From NCBI GenBank assembly GCA_963737015.1, contig CAVTQZ010000001.1:1240001-1304000 (forward strand): DNA of 64,000 bases. The letters run 5' to 3'. Position 1 is the stretch's first letter; each line of letters opens with the position of its first letter. A program made the position numbers and the translations under genes. The notes beneath the pieces are model-generated. The model saw only the letters and a program-made list of their open reading frames with translations, did not search any database and was not told where the DNA came from. Of this stretch, positions 17,676-27,324 are shown one piece after another. This DNA is from CAVTQZ01 sp963737015 (lineage in GTDB: Bacteria; Actinomycetota; Acidimicrobiia; Acidimicrobiales; UBA8190).

Positions 17676-18356
17676 ATGAGCGATGAACGCTTCAGCCGAT
17701 GGATGGGTCCGCTCGGGATCCTCGTAGTTGTCGTCATATTCATCTCGTTCGGGCCGTTGGGAGGTAACTCACCGGGCCAGAACGCCTCGGGCGCGAAGGT
17801 GGCCGCATACTGGAATTCGCACATGACGATGGGCTGGGCCTCGATCTACGTCGGGGCTCTTGGTGGAGCCCTGTTGCTGTTGTATCTGACCCAGTTGCGC
17901 AACGTACTGCGGGACGCCGGTGGTCAACGTCTCTGGCCCAACACGATGTTCTTCGCGAGCATCGTGTTACTGGCGGGATTCGTGGAAACCGGGGCGACTC
18001 AGGTCGTGCTCCTCCTCGCAGCGCACAACCACGAGTACTCGATCGCGAAGGTCATGAACTTCTTCGGCGACAACAACGAGCTCCCCATCATCTTCGGGAT
18101 CGCCACGGTGACGCTCGCTACGGGTCTGGCGATTCTCACGAACAGGACGAGGCCTCTTCCGAAGCTCCTCGGCTGGTACTCGCTGCTCGTGGGCGTGGTC
18201 AGCTGCGCAGGCCCACTCGCTTTCTTCTCTTTCCTCTTCGGCTTTCCCATCTGGCTCATCGCGTTGGGATGGGTGATCACCGTGAAGGCCAGGCGCAACA
18301 CCCTGGGCGCGACCCCGAGCCTCGGTTCTCCTGCCCCGGAGTTGGCGCGGACCTGA
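17676..18356 (+). CDS. multi-pass membrane protein (DUF4386-like)
   Basis: 226 aa from the ATG at 17676, with a G-rich ribosome binding site just before it. About six hydrophobic segments: residues ~8-26, 50-75, 88-115, 130-150, 165-190 and 195-215. The overall pattern (loop NASGAKVAAYWNSH after TM1) resembles uncharacterised actinobacterial DUF4386-type proteins. It diverges from the maleylpyruvate isomerase-like gene. No function assigned. Confidence 0.7.
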   Translation: MSDERFSRWMGPLGILVVVVIFISFGPLGGNSPGQNASGAKVAAYWNSHMTMGWASIYVGALGGALLLLYLTQLRNVLRDAGGQRLWPNTMFFASIVLLAGFVETGATQVVLLLAAHNHEYSIAKVMNFFGDNNELPIIFGIATVTLATGLAILTNRTRPLPKLLGWYSLLVGVVSCAGPLAFFSFLFGFPIWLIALGWVITVKARRNTLGATPSLGSPAPELART

Positions 18357-18371
18357 GAAGCCGAGCTGGTA

Positions 18372-19280
18372 CTACGCCGACGAGTTGGAAAACGTCGACT
18401 GGGCCGCCTTCAAGAAGTCGCTGTAGCTGATCGTCTCGGAAGCCGGGGGCGCGGAGACGCTCACGGGCACCCCGTAGTGGTCGAAGGTGGCCGTTACCGT
18501 TCCGTGCGCGACACCGCCGGCGGCGAGATCGATGTTCATCCGCCTTAGAAGACCCTGATTGTCGAACCAAACGTCGATCGTCGGCGGTGCCGTCCGGGCC
18601 GCTCCTTGCTCCAGTTGCGCAAGCTGCGCCTGGGAAAGGTGAGACGCAGAAGCGAACTTCTGCAGAGCCTGGTCGATCGCCTCTCTCGTCGGTGTGACCG
18701 CGTAACCAGAGACTGTGGTCCCGTCGATCGTCTTCTGCCCGAGCGGACGCACCGTGTTGCCACGGTTCTCGAGCATCTGGAGCTGCTCGGTGGGATCGCT
18801 CGTGGATCCGAGCTGGTCGCTCTGCCCACCTGTGCCCAAGGACAGCGACACCCACTGCTTTCCCGGCACCAAAGAGCTCACGCTCACCGATCCGAAATTG
18901 AAGCCCAGGTAGATCGTCCCGCCGGCGGAGAGGACCTGCGCGGAGATCTGCTGACCCTGCGCCTCGGCATGGAACGACAGCGTCGACTGGTGCGTGGTGA
19001 AATCGATCTTTCCGCCGCCGGCGATGGGGACAGTCGTGCCGGCCGCGGAGATGGAGCCGCCCAGGGTCACGTCCGCTGTGCGCTGCGCGATCGTGTTCTG
19101 CGCGGAGGTGGCCACGAAGTCCACCGGGCGGATGCCTGCGCCTGGCACTGCTCCCCCACTCGACGAACAGGACGCAGCTGCCAGCGCAGAGCTGCTCACG
19201 GCGACGAGGAACAGGGTCTTGTGTCTGCTCCTGCCTCCACGCGGAATCCGAATCCCAAGGATCCGAAGGGATGCCGCCAC
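18372..19280 (-). CDS. LppX/LprG-like cell-envelope lipoprotein
   Basis: 302 aa from the GTG at 19280, which is preceded by GGAGGAGG; the frame is open further but without a ribosome binding site. The signal peptide ends in lipobox LAAASC. The mature part is beta-rich and Ser/Thr/Gly-rich, with KIDFTTHQSTLSFHAEAQG and a C-terminal half resembling mycobacterial lipid-carrying LppX/LprG lipoproteins or DUF6612. It may bind a lipid (inference). It is divergent from the drug-exporter gene with a 210-bp gap. Confidence 0.75.
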   Translation of the reverse strand: MAASLRILGIRIPRGGRSRHKTLFLVAVSSSALAAASCSSSGGAVPGAGIRPVDFVATSAQNTIAQRTADVTLGGSISAAGTTVPIAGGGKIDFTTHQSTLSFHAEAQGQQISAQVLSAGGTIYLGFNFGSVSVSSLVPGKQWVSLSLGTGGQSDQLGSTSDPTEQLQMLENRGNTVRPLGQKTIDGTTVSGYAVTPTREAIDQALQKFASASHLSQAQLAQLEQGAARTAPPTIDVWFDNQGLLRRMNIDLAAGGVAHGTVTATFDHYGVPVSVSAPPASETISYSDFLKAAQSTFSNSSA

Positions 19281-19490
19281 TGATCCTCCTCCGCTTATTC
19301 GAAGATCCAGGTTATCGCCGGATTCCTCGATGGTTTCGGCGCCGGCAAACGATGGTTTCCGGGAATAGGCCGCGACGGGCGGGCGTTGCCCACCCAAATC
19401 GGACAGTGCGGTTCGTCGAGGTGTCGATCCGAGCCGGCGCCGTTCGTCGCAGAGGCAGAACCGAAACTTCCACGGGAAGGACCTCCACCG

Positions 19491-21173
19491 ATGTTCCCAT
19501 CTCAGCCCGCTCAGGTTCAGCCTTCCGACTCGAGTGCGATCGAAGTCTCTCCTGGCCGGTACGTGCCCTCGTGGCTGGTGCTCGCCCTCGTCTGCATCGG
19601 ACAGTTCATGGTCGTGCTCGACGTGTCGATCGTGAACGTCGCACTTCCGTCCATCCAGCGCGACCTCGGGTTCAGCACGTCGGGACTGCAGTGGGTCGTG
19701 AACGCCTACACGCTCACCTTCGCCGGATTCCTGATGCTCGGTGGCAGGGCGGCTGACATCTTCGGTCGCAAGCGGATCTTCATGGTCGGCCTCGGGGTGT
19801 TCACCCTGGCGAGCCTGCTCGGCGGGATGGCGCAGAACGAAACCTGGCTCGTGGCCGCACGCGCGTTGCAGGGGCTCGGTGCCGCCATCCTCGCTCCGGC
19901 AACACTCACGATCATCACGACGAACTTCTCCGAGGGGCCTTCCCGTGCGCGTGCGCTCGGCGTATGGGCTGCCGTCGCTTCCGCCGGCGCATCAGCAGGT
20001 GCCTTGCTCGGCGGCGTCCTCACCGACCTCTTGAGCTGGCGATGGATCCTCTTCGTCAACGTGCCCATCGGCATCATTGCTCTCGTCGCCGCTCACCGGT
20101 TCCTTCCGGAGTCGCGCGCCGACCTAGAGCACCGTCACATGGACCTCGCCGGTGCGTTCACGGTGACGGGAGGACTGGTCGCTCTCGTCTATGCGATCGT
20201 CACTTCTCCCTCGCACTCGTGGGGATCCCTGCAGGTCCTCCTTCCTTTGATCGCCGCCGTCGTGCTGCTCGGGAGTTTCCTCGTCATCCAGGCGAAGTAC
20301 GCCAGAGTCCCACTGGTGCCGCTTCGCATCTTCCGTTCGCGCTCGGTGGCCGGCGGTAACGCCCTCATGTTCCTCTTCTTCGCCGCGATGTTCGGTTCCT
20401 GGTACTTCGAGACGCTCTACATGCAGGACGTGCTCCACTACAGCCCGATCGAGGCGGGGCTCGCGTTCCTGCCGCAAACCCTGTTGATCGCCGCCGGTGC
20501 ACAGCTCACCGCCCGCCTCGTGACCCGCTTCGGGCCGAGACCCCTGATCGTGACCGGGAGCGTGATCGCCGCCGGCGGAGTGGCCTGGTTGTCGCACATC
20601 ACGCCCGGCAGCACCTTCGTCGCCGACCTGATGGGACCCTTCGTCCTCATCGGTCTCGGTATGGGGCTCACGGTCACCCCCGTGACCGTCGCCGGGACCG
20701 CGGGAGTGCCGCGCGAGGACGCAGGGCTCGCCTCGGGCCTGTTGAACACCTCCCGCACGGTGGGCGCGTCGATAGGCCTGGCGGTCCTGGCGACGATCGC
20801 CGCTAGCCGGACCACGAGCGTTCTGAGCGGAGCCGCGGGAGCGAAGGCCGCCGCCCTCACCGACGGTTACTCCCTGGCGATCTCCGTGAGCTTCGTGTTG
20901 CTTTTGGTAGCAACAGTCGTCGGCCTGTTCGTGCTTCCGCCGCTGCGGTCCCGTGAGGGGTCGGATCCGACCACGCAAGGCGACTCGACCGACGACTCGG
21001 TCTTGGGCGCGGGCTCGGGGCCGGTGCCTGCCTTGGCGGGGACGTCCGCATCGGCCGAGGCGTTCGCATCGGTGGAGGCGTCCGAGGCAGTCCTCTCTCC
21101 CATCAGGGTCTCCTTCGGAGCACGCAGAGGCGACGACGAAGGGTCCGGCGAGGAGGAGCTGGAATCGGCGTAG
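19491..21173 (+). CDS. MFS drug exporter, DHA2 (EmrB/QacA) family
   Basis: 560 aa from the ATG at 19491, preceded by GGGAAGGACC. There are fourteen membrane segments. Segment 1 holds IGQFMVVLDVSIVNVALPSI, a DHA2 hallmark with the conserved Asp. Motif A is GGRAADIFGRKR, and ARALQGLGAAILAPA is the motif in TM4. The acidic, Ser-rich C-terminal tail of ~70 residues is longer than usual. Proton-driven export of cationic or amphipathic drugs is expected. No regulator gene is adjacent. Confidence 0.9.
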   Translation: MFPSQPAQVQPSDSSAIEVSPGRYVPSWLVLALVCIGQFMVVLDVSIVNVALPSIQRDLGFSTSGLQWVVNAYTLTFAGFLMLGGRAADIFGRKRIFMVGLGVFTLASLLGGMAQNETWLVAARALQGLGAAILAPATLTIITTNFSEGPSRARALGVWAAVASAGASAGALLGGVLTDLLSWRWILFVNVPIGIIALVAAHRFLPESRADLEHRHMDLAGAFTVTGGLVALVYAIVTSPSHSWGSLQVLLPLIAAVVLLGSFLVIQAKYARVPLVPLRIFRSRSVAGGNALMFLFFAAMFGSWYFETLYMQDVLHYSPIEAGLAFLPQTLLIAAGAQLTARLVTRFGPRPLIVTGSVIAAGGVAWLSHITPGSTFVADLMGPFVLIGLGMGLTVTPVTVAGTAGVPREDAGLASGLLNTSRTVGASIGLAVLATIAASRTTSVLSGAAGAKAAALTDGYSLAISVSFVLLLVATVVGLFVLPPLRSREGSDPTTQGDSTDDSVLGAGSGPVPALAGTSASAEAFASVEASEAVLSPIRVSFGARRGDDEGSGEEELESA

Positions 21174-21184
21174 GCGCCGACCCA

Positions 21185-21232
21185 TGTGGTGCCGCCCTTG
21201 TGGTGCCCCCCCTGTGGTGTCGCCCTTGTGAC
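21185..21232 (+). repeat. short imperfect tandem repeat
   Basis: Three to four degenerate 14-17-base copies of TGTGGTGCCGCCCTTG fall between the exporter stop and the next lipoprotein gene. C-rich and unstructured; probably slippage-derived. Confidence 0.45.
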
Positions 21233-21288
21233 GTTCGGCCCTTGCCGGTGCGCGACAACCGTATCCACGCTTTGCGACAATGACCCCT

Positions 21289-21861
21289 ATGGTCTTCCGC
21301 CGTTACGCGCTTGTAGCCGTTGCCGGAAGCGCGCTCGTCGTAGCGGCGCTCGTTCTTGCGGGCTGTAGCGGCGCTTCCCGGACGAACGCATCGACGTCTT
21401 CTCTCGGCTCACGGGGGTCCGCCACCACGTCGACCGCGGGCACGTCCGGGAACACTTCTTCCCCGCCATCACCTACGACGGCCGCGCCGCCTACGACAGT
21501 TGTGCTCCCCGCGACGGACGTGCCGGTGGTGACGATCGGTCAATGGACCGGACGAGAACCGGCCACCGTCTACTTCTCCGGCGATGCCGGTGACATCGTC
21601 ACCGGGATCTCGTGGTCCAGCTGGGGTCAGACGGAGGCGATCGGTACCGGCACGTGGCATTACCTGAACTGTGTCCCGAATTGCGCCGAGGGTTCATCGA
21701 CGCCATACGCCGCGACGCTCACCCTTATCGATCCTGTGGGCGGTCGATTCATCAAGCTGACCGAGAGGACGTCGGGGCCGCACGGGTTCGTGACGACGTT
21801 CACCGCACCCGATCTCGGACAAGGGGCGTGCACCAACGCGAGCGAGAACAGCTGTGCATGA
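21289..21861 (+). CDS. small secreted lipoprotein of unknown function
   Basis: 190 aa from the ATG at 21289 (MVFRRYALVAV); an ATG three codons upstream is equally open. The signal peptide has lipobox LVLAGC, followed by a Ser/Thr-rich spacer and a compact C-terminal domain with four cysteines (NCVPNCAEGSS and CTNASENSCA), likely two disulphides. No family recognised. A surface location is expected. Confidence 0.7.
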   Translation: MVFRRYALVAVAGSALVVAALVLAGCSGASRTNASTSSLGSRGSATTSTAGTSGNTSSPPSPTTAAPPTTVVLPATDVPVVTIGQWTGREPATVYFSGDAGDIVTGISWSSWGQTEAIGTGTWHYLNCVPNCAEGSSTPYAATLTLIDPVGGRFIKLTERTSGPHGFVTTFTAPDLGQGACTNASENSCA

Positions 21862-21906
21862 CCGTCGCTGCCACCGCCGCGGAGCTCAGGTTGGACCCGG
21901 GGCGGG

Positions 21907-22386
21907 CTAAGCACGCTCCCATCGGGTCACCTCGCTGACACGCCCGCTGTCGGTGTCGTAGAGAAGGCCGACGACGACCGCGACCGTCGATAAGAACGCT
22001 GTGTCGGCGACTCGGCGGACGTCAAGCTCCAGGGACTCCTCATGATCGAGGATCGGAAGGAAGTCGATCTGCGCCCCGGTCCGGGACTGGAGGTCAGCGT
22101 TGGTTGTGCCTTCCAGGCCGCACTTGGTGTGCTGCATCAGGGCGACGGCGTCAACGCCGAGCGCGTGGGAGGCCAGTGCCAAGCTGCGAATAACGTCGTC
22201 TGTGACCCTGCCGCCGGCGTTCCTGATCACATTGACGGCTCCACGCTCCAGGCCGAACGCTCGAAGGACATCGATGCGGGCATCCATGCAGGTCACGACC
22301 GCCAGCCGCATCTTGGGCTTGGCGTCCTCGATCCGTTCGGCCCTGTAGGTGCTGTTCGCTTCCAGTAGTCGATATATCTCAGTCAC
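21907..22386 (-). CDS. beta-carbonic anhydrase
   Basis: 159 aa. Zinc ligands Cys33 (CMDAR, with the Asp35/Arg dyad), His86 and Cys89 (HTKCG) are all present, as is RNAGG. It is the short class typical of actinobacteria and some archaea. It interconverts CO2 and bicarbonate in the cytoplasm. It stands alone, converging on the lipoprotein gene. Confidence 0.92.
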   Translation of the reverse strand: MTEIYRLLEANSTYRAERIEDAKPKMRLAVVTCMDARIDVLRAFGLERGAVNVIRNAGGRVTDDVIRSLALASHALGVDAVALMQHTKCGLEGTTNADLQSRTGAQIDFLPILDHEESLELDVRRVADTAFLSTVAVVVGLLYDTDSGRVSEVTRWERA

Positions 22387-22700
22387 GGCCTCATCTTGGA
22401 GTCGGCGGTGGGAGGCTCGCCAAAGCCGTGCGATGGCCGTTCAACCCCGTGCATATTCTCCCTATATGTCTCCGCTGGGGCGTGACCGCAGGGTGGAACG
22501 GTTCGCCGGCTCTCGGTGCCGCCCTTCGCAACGCTGGAGAAAGGCCCCCGTCACCGGTTTGGCGGGACATACCGGACTTGGTATGCCCAGTGGCGCATGC
22601 CCACAGGGACGGTCAGTTCATGTGCGAGCACCATCACTACTTGAAGACGAATGAGAACTAGTGACGGGTGGCTGCACCAGGGAAAAACCCGGACCGATTA
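22387..22700. other. gene-poor gap of about 310 bases
   Basis: The gap lies upstream of the carbonic anhydrase gene and downstream of the ABC permease. A 77-codon open frame at 22428-22661 (plus) has no convincing ribosome binding site or family. It ends in HRDGQFMCEHHHY, so a metal-binding small protein cannot be excluded. Otherwise I see nothing. Confidence 0.4.
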
Positions 22701-23543
22701 TCAGAGCTCGCGTCGCTCGAAGCTGAAGATCCCGATGCCGAGCATGACGAGGAACCAGCACGCCACCCACACGAGGTACTCCCAAGAGGGTCCGGACTGG
22801 ACGAAGAACGGATCACCGGGATTGGTCTCCGCGAGCCGGTGTCCGATGAGCCAGGACGGTTCCAACGAGTAAATGACTCCGTGCCACAGCCCATCGGTCG
22901 GAATCACGAACTTTCCGATCTTGCCGATCGTGCTCAGAGCGCCGATGTTGAACACCGTTCCCAGAGTGCCCACCACCCCGGCCAACCAGCCGGCCCCGAA
23001 TACCGCAACGCCCATGACTCCCGCCGCGATAACGGAAAGGCGCGTGCTCAGGAGCATTGCCAATGTGAGCAGGAGGAGCCCCTCGCCGAAAAGGTAGACA
23101 GTCGCCAGAACGGGGTCCGGCGGGAGGAAGCCGCTCACCATGTCGACCACCCAGAACTCCAGGGCACACACGACGCCGGCGTAGAACGCAAGGAGGGCTG
23201 CGAGTCCGAGCCATTTGCCGAGAAGCACGTCTGTCCGCCTCACGGGTCTTGTGACGATCGTCATGAGAACCCCTGACTCCACCTCGGAGGAGATAGAGGG
23301 CGAAGCGATCGCAGAAGCGCTGAGCGCGACAACGAAGCTGAACATGAACATGAACAGGATGAGGGCCTGCGGAACCGCCACCTGCTGCTCGCCGGACGTG
23401 ATGCTCTGCGTGTGAGCCAAGCGGTAGAAGCCCCAGGCGCTCAGGCCCACGGTCGCGACCGTGATCGCCACGAAAGCGGCAAGGAGTCGGCGGCGGATCG
23501 CCTCTCTGATCGTGAGCGCTGCGATATCGAGGGTGGCTCTCAT
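22701..23543 (-). CDS. ABC-2 type transporter permease
   Basis: 280 aa from the ATG at 23543, whose ATGA overlaps the ATPase stop. Six membrane segments with the ABC-2 layout: ASPSISSEVESGVLMTIVTRPVRR after TM2 is a conserved cytoplasmic motif of Nos/Gld-type permeases. It works with the ATPase encoded just upstream. Probable exporter or membrane-remodelling transporter; the substrate is unknown. Confidence 0.85.
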   Translation of the reverse strand: MRATLDIAALTIREAIRRRLLAAFVAITVATVGLSAWGFYRLAHTQSITSGEQQVAVPQALILFMFMFSFVVALSASAIASPSISSEVESGVLMTIVTRPVRRTDVLLGKWLGLAALLAFYAGVVCALEFWVVDMVSGFLPPDPVLATVYLFGEGLLLLTLAMLLSTRLSVIAAGVMGVAVFGAGWLAGVVGTLGTVFNIGALSTIGKIGKFVIPTDGLWHGVIYSLEPSWLIGHRLAETNPGDPFFVQSGPSWEYLVWVACWFLVMLGIGIFSFERREL

Positions 23544-24577
23544 CGCTTCCCCAGGAGCTCGAGGAAGCGCGCCTCCAGGGTCTGGTGCTCGGGCACGACC
23601 GCCTCCACCCGGCCGCCGAGTGCGATCACCTGCTCGACGAGGTCCGGTACCGACGAGGGGTCGATTCCTTCGACCATCACCCAATCCGACTCCTGTTGCC
23701 ATCTCCCGAATCTGCCGAGCCCGTCCCACCAGCGATTCGTCAGACCTTTCACCTTCAGGCGAATCCGGGTCCCACCGCCGAGCAACTCCTCGAGGCTCCC
23801 TGTCGCGACCGCGGCACCTTTGTCGATCACTGCCACGCGGTCACAGACGTGCTCGGCCTCCTCGAGGAGGTGCGTGTTCAAGAAGACTGTCGAGCCCCTG
23901 TCTCGAAGCCCTCTCACGATCTCCCTGACGTCGTGACGGCCGACGGGATCGAGGGCACTGGTCGGCTCGTCCAGCACCACGAGCGCCGGGTCACCGAGCA
24001 GCGCCACACCGAGGCCGAGCCGTTGCTGCATTCCCTTCGAGAAAGTCCCCACTCGGTCGTCGCCACGTGCGGTCAGCCCGACGGTCTCGAGAACGCGGCC
24101 TATGTCCTCGTTCCATTTGCCTTTGGCGACCGCTATGAGTCGACAGTGGAGACGAAGAATCTCCCTTGCCGTGAGAAGAGGCTGGTAGCGGAAGAGCTCA
24201 GGCAGATAGCCGATCTTGCGCCTGGTCTCGCGATCTCCGAGCGGCGCCCCGAGGACCATGCCCTCACCGCCCGTCGGGCGCACCAAGCCCAGGAGCATCT
24301 TCACGACGGTGGTCTTCCCCGCACCGTTCGGGCCGAGGAAGCCGAAGACCTCACCGCGTTCGACCGTCATGGAAAGGGACTTCACGGCGACCACGTTGCC
24401 GTACCGTTTGCCGAGGCCGTCGATGTGTACCGCAGGGGACGCCCCGGGCCGCTGAACGGTGCTCCCCGATTGCGGTTGGGAATCCGCCGGTGCCGCATAT
24501 GCGCGTACCGCCGGATTCCCCGGGGACGAGTCGTCCCCGCGGTATGCGGCGTGCTCAGCCGAGCTGGTTGGCGACAT
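23540..24577 (-). CDS. ABC transporter ATPase (ABC-2/CcmA type)
   Basis: Up to 345 aa. Walker A is GPNGAGKTT, the signature is the FSKGMQQRLGLG segment, and Walker B is LVVLDEPTSALDP. A C-terminal extension is typical of export-type ATPases. The longest start overlaps the anti-sigma gene by 23 bases; the core begins near VHIDGLGKRYGNVV. It is translationally coupled to the permease and follows the sigma and anti-sigma genes. Confidence 0.88.
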   Translation of the reverse strand: MSPTSSAEHAAYRGDDSSPGNPAVRAYAAPADSQPQSGSTVQRPGASPAVHIDGLGKRYGNVVAVKSLSMTVERGEVFGFLGPNGAGKTTVVKMLLGLVRPTGGEGMVLGAPLGDRETRRKIGYLPELFRYQPLLTAREILRLHCRLIAVAKGKWNEDIGRVLETVGLTARGDDRVGTFSKGMQQRLGLGVALLGDPALVVLDEPTSALDPVGRHDVREIVRGLRDRGSTVFLNTHLLEEAEHVCDRVAVIDKGAAVATGSLEELLGGGTRIRLKVKGLTNRWWDGLGRFGRWQQESDWVMVEGIDPSSVPDLVEQVIALGGRVEAVVPEHQTLEARFLELLGKR

Positions 24578-25865
24578 TCAGCACGTCTTGCTGGTCGAGA
24601 AGTCCTGCAACGATGTGGAGCATCCCGGAGCCGTCTTCCCAGATGACTCCCGAAACCACGTTGGAGGGGTCTCCTACGAGCACGCCGGGCGAACCCCCGA
24701 TCTCCACTGAGTGCGCCGATGCATCCGAGGGAACCGGGACCGGCAGCGTGGTGCCGGCGTCGCCGAGAAGCCGTATCTCTTCGGCCAGCGGCGCAGGGAT
24801 GCCGGGCTGTGCCAGGAGGTACGTCTCGATCTGGCTGGCCGTCGCCCCGGAGGAAACGGCGGTCGGTCGCGGCATTGTGAGGATCCCGAGTGTCGGCAAC
24901 CCTCCGGCGCCGCCGTTACGGGCGCCGCTGCCGTTCGCGGAGGCACTCGAGTCGTTGGCACCTGCCACACCGCTCGCGCTTCGCGAAGAGCTACCGAACA
25001 GTGAGCTACCCGCAGCCGATCCGTACTCGACGAGGACAGCGGGCCCGGCGGTCAGAACGATCGAGCTTCCCCCCACCGTCTGGTCGGACTGGTCGAAGGT
25101 CGCGGTCACCTTCACGCTCGGTTGCACGACGAACTGCTGCGCCTTGCCAACGCCATTCGGGATGCTCCCCGGCAGATTCACGGGGAATCCCGCTTCTCGG
25201 GACGCCTCTGCGGGAGTTCCCACGGACTGCGCAGAACCAGACGAAGACCAGTCGATCCTCCCGAACCGGGTCGAGAGACTCCCGCTGGAGGTCGAAAAGC
25301 CCCCGAGGGCGTCACTGTCTCCGAGACCCATGAAGTCGGCCAGAGCGTGAAGATCGCTTCGATTGAGCGGCAGGGGCGCGACGTGGGTGGGCGCGAACAC
25401 CGTCGTGATCGTCGCGGCCGCGGCGGTGCCTGCGAGCACCACACCGACTGCCCCGACGATGATGCCGCCACGGACCGAGACGCCAAAAAGCCGTGGGCCG
25501 CGCTTGGTGACGCTCACGGGGACATGCCTCGCGCGGGAACGACCTTCGCCGGCTTCGGGGTGCCACGTGCTTTGCCGCCGGAAACGAAGCCAGGCGGCAT
25601 CTACATCCGGGGCAACCAGGGCTGTCGTGGAACACGCGGCCACGGCGGGTGTTTCCGCTGTCGACCGTGCCGATGTCGCAGGCGCCGAGACAGCCGTCGA
25701 GGCCGACACCGCGAGCATGCGGGCACAACGCTCGGTGTCTTTCCCGATCCTGGACATCCGGGCCTGACAACGCGGACAGGTCTCCAGATGATCGATGGCT
25801 CGATCGGGGACGGCAAACGGCTCGTCCTCGAGCCGCCGCAAAGCTCCTTCAGTCGTGTGTCGCAC
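24555..25865 (-). CDS. membrane anti-sigma factor with large extracytoplasmic domain
   Basis: 436 aa. The short N-terminal part has HLETCPRCQARM, reminiscent of a zinc anti-sigma module (H-x3-C-x2-C). One membrane segment follows (about residues 133-157, GGIIVGAVGVVLAGTAAAA). The ~280-residue outer domain contains a central Ser/Gly/Ala-rich spacer and a C-terminal part with DPSNVVSGVIWEDGSGMLHI. It overlaps the sigma factor gene by 17 bases. It should hold the sigma factor at the membrane until an outside signal arrives. Based on context and topology; the zinc motif is partial. Confidence 0.75.
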   Translation of the reverse strand: MRHTTEGALRRLEDEPFAVPDRAIDHLETCPRCQARMSRIGKDTERCARMLAVSASTAVSAPATSARSTAETPAVAACSTTALVAPDVDAAWLRFRRQSTWHPEAGEGRSRARHVPVSVTKRGPRLFGVSVRGGIIVGAVGVVLAGTAAAATITTVFAPTHVAPLPLNRSDLHALADFMGLGDSDALGGFSTSSGSLSTRFGRIDWSSSGSAQSVGTPAEASREAGFPVNLPGSIPNGVGKAQQFVVQPSVKVTATFDQSDQTVGGSSIVLTAGPAVLVEYGSAAGSSLFGSSSRSASGVAGANDSSASANGSGARNGGAGGLPTLGILTMPRPTAVSSGATASQIETYLLAQPGIPAPLAEEIRLLGDAGTTLPVPVPSDASAHSVEIGGSPGVLVGDPSNVVSGVIWEDGSGMLHIVAGLLDQQDVLNVANQLG

Positions 25866-26406
25866 GATCCATCTCCTTGCAAAGGGCGGACTCTGCTCTT
25901 CTGAGCAGGGTCCCGACTTGCCCGATCTTCACGCCGAGCGCTTCGGCGATCTCCATGTACGTCATGCCTCCGTGGCGCATGACGAGCACCCCGGCCGACC
26001 TCCGGGGCAGCCTCGCCAGGGCACTGCGCAAATGCGCACTCACCTCACGGTCGATCACATGTTCCTCGGCACTCGGAGTGGACGCGGGACTGACCACGCG
26101 AAGTTGACGGCGCTCTCGTCGCCTTTCGCCACGGATCATGTTGAGAGCCGTGTGCACCGCAGCGACCCTGACCCACCCCGAGCCACCTTCGAGCGCATCC
26201 ACGTTGTCGCTGAATTTGCGGTGAGCCGCCAGGAAGACCTCCTGTGCGACGTCCTGAGCTCTCTGGGTGTCCCTTACGACGCTGTATGCGAGGCGGACGA
26301 CCGACGGATAGTTCTTCTTGAAAAAGGCCTCGAACGCCGAGGAAGACGCTCGTCCTCCTTCGGCGGCGGGCTCTCGCTCACCTCGTGCGTGCAACGCCAT
26401 CACCAC
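25849..26406 (-). CDS. ECF RNA polymerase sigma factor
   Basis: 185 aa. Region 2: FEAFFKKNYPSVVRLAYSVV and DTQRAQDVAQEVFLAAHR. Region 4: ALARLPRRSAGVLVMRHGG followed by YMEIAEALGVKIGQVGTLLRRAE as recognition helix. It is the first gene of a four-gene operon with its anti-sigma factor and an ABC transporter. It likely autoregulates and may control the transporter. Confidence 0.9.
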   Translation of the reverse strand: MVMALHARGEREPAAEGGRASSSAFEAFFKKNYPSVVRLAYSVVRDTQRAQDVAQEVFLAAHRKFSDNVDALEGGSGWVRVAAVHTALNMIRGERRRERRQLRVVSPASTPSAEEHVIDREVSAHLRSALARLPRRSAGVLVMRHGGMTYMEIAEALGVKIGQVGTLLRRAESALCKEMDRATHD

Positions 26407-26506
26407 TTATGCACCGCCGGGCAACGAAATGTGGCATCCCGGCGAAATTCTGGCTCAGCTGGGTTTCCGAGAGAGCGCTGGGCGATATGAGCGCGCTTTG
26501 GCCGGA

Positions 26507-27138
26507 TCAGCGATAACGGGATTCGAGTATCTGCTTGCCGTCTCCCGTCAGATCCTCTAGGGCCGCGAGTCGCCCGGCCATGGCCATGACGATCGCTTCG
26601 GCGGGACCGACTACCTCCGGGCCATCTCCGGTGCTCCATTCCATGTCGGTCGCGCGAAGTCGCAAACCGGAGGTCTTCTTCTTTGCACTGAAGACGAAGG
26701 TGGACTTAACGAAGTCGGCAACCGGCAGAAGATGCTCCGGCGGCACTTCGTCGCCGGATGCCCAGCGGCCGGTACATGTCCTGTGAATGGATCACGATGT
26801 CCGTGAGAACAGACAATTTTCGGCGCTCCCGGAGGCGTCTTTCGATTCCCTGCGGCCTCCCGCATCGCCTCTAGAAGACGAGCGGGTTCTTCGCGACCTC
26901 GTTCCTTTCCGTCCTCCCCCATCCAACGATTGAAACTGAAACCGTTGCGTGCGAGGCCGCTCACCATCGCCCCGACGCCGTATCTCCCCTGCGCGCCCGC
27001 TGTAACGTGCCCGAAGACGTCTCTGATACGCCACTCGCTGCAGAGCGATTGCAAGTTCCATTGTTCGTCATTGAGGTCGCTCAAGCGATCAACCAGCTCC
27101 AGCCGCTCTTCCCGTACTGCATCCCAGAGGTCTGCCAT
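26507..27138 (-). pseudogene. maleylpyruvate isomerase/DinB-like protein, two frameshifts
   Basis: Start ATG at 27138 with GGAGGTGAGG immediately before. The N-terminal bundle contains CSEWRIRDVFGHVTAGAQG. After APKIV (about 26811) the homologous sequence LTDIVIHSQDMYRPLGI is in another frame, and from about 26752 the third frame gives PPEHLLPVADFVKSTF to the stop. The metal-ligand segment (IVIHSQD) thus lies in the displaced 60 bases. It would be a TIGR03083-type protein of about 210 aa. Real decay or two indels in the sequence. Confidence 0.75.
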
Positions 27139-27324
27139 CCTCACCTCCGCCTCGGCCTGTCCGGTCTCACGAGACCAAACCCGGACGACTTTCGCACCGG
27201 CATGCAAAAACTAACAAGATCGGGTCCGACTCCTCGGCAGGCGTAGAACCCCACGCTCGCGAGCACCCATAACGGACCTGGCTTACTTTGTGGTGCCGAT
27301 CGGTACCAGACGCTAGGAGGCAAA

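Noticed and set aside
20124..21185. Long minus-strand frame of 353 codons
   Set aside because: It lies antisense to the MFS exporter, is Arg/Gly/His-rich and has no family; a shadow of a GC-rich gene.
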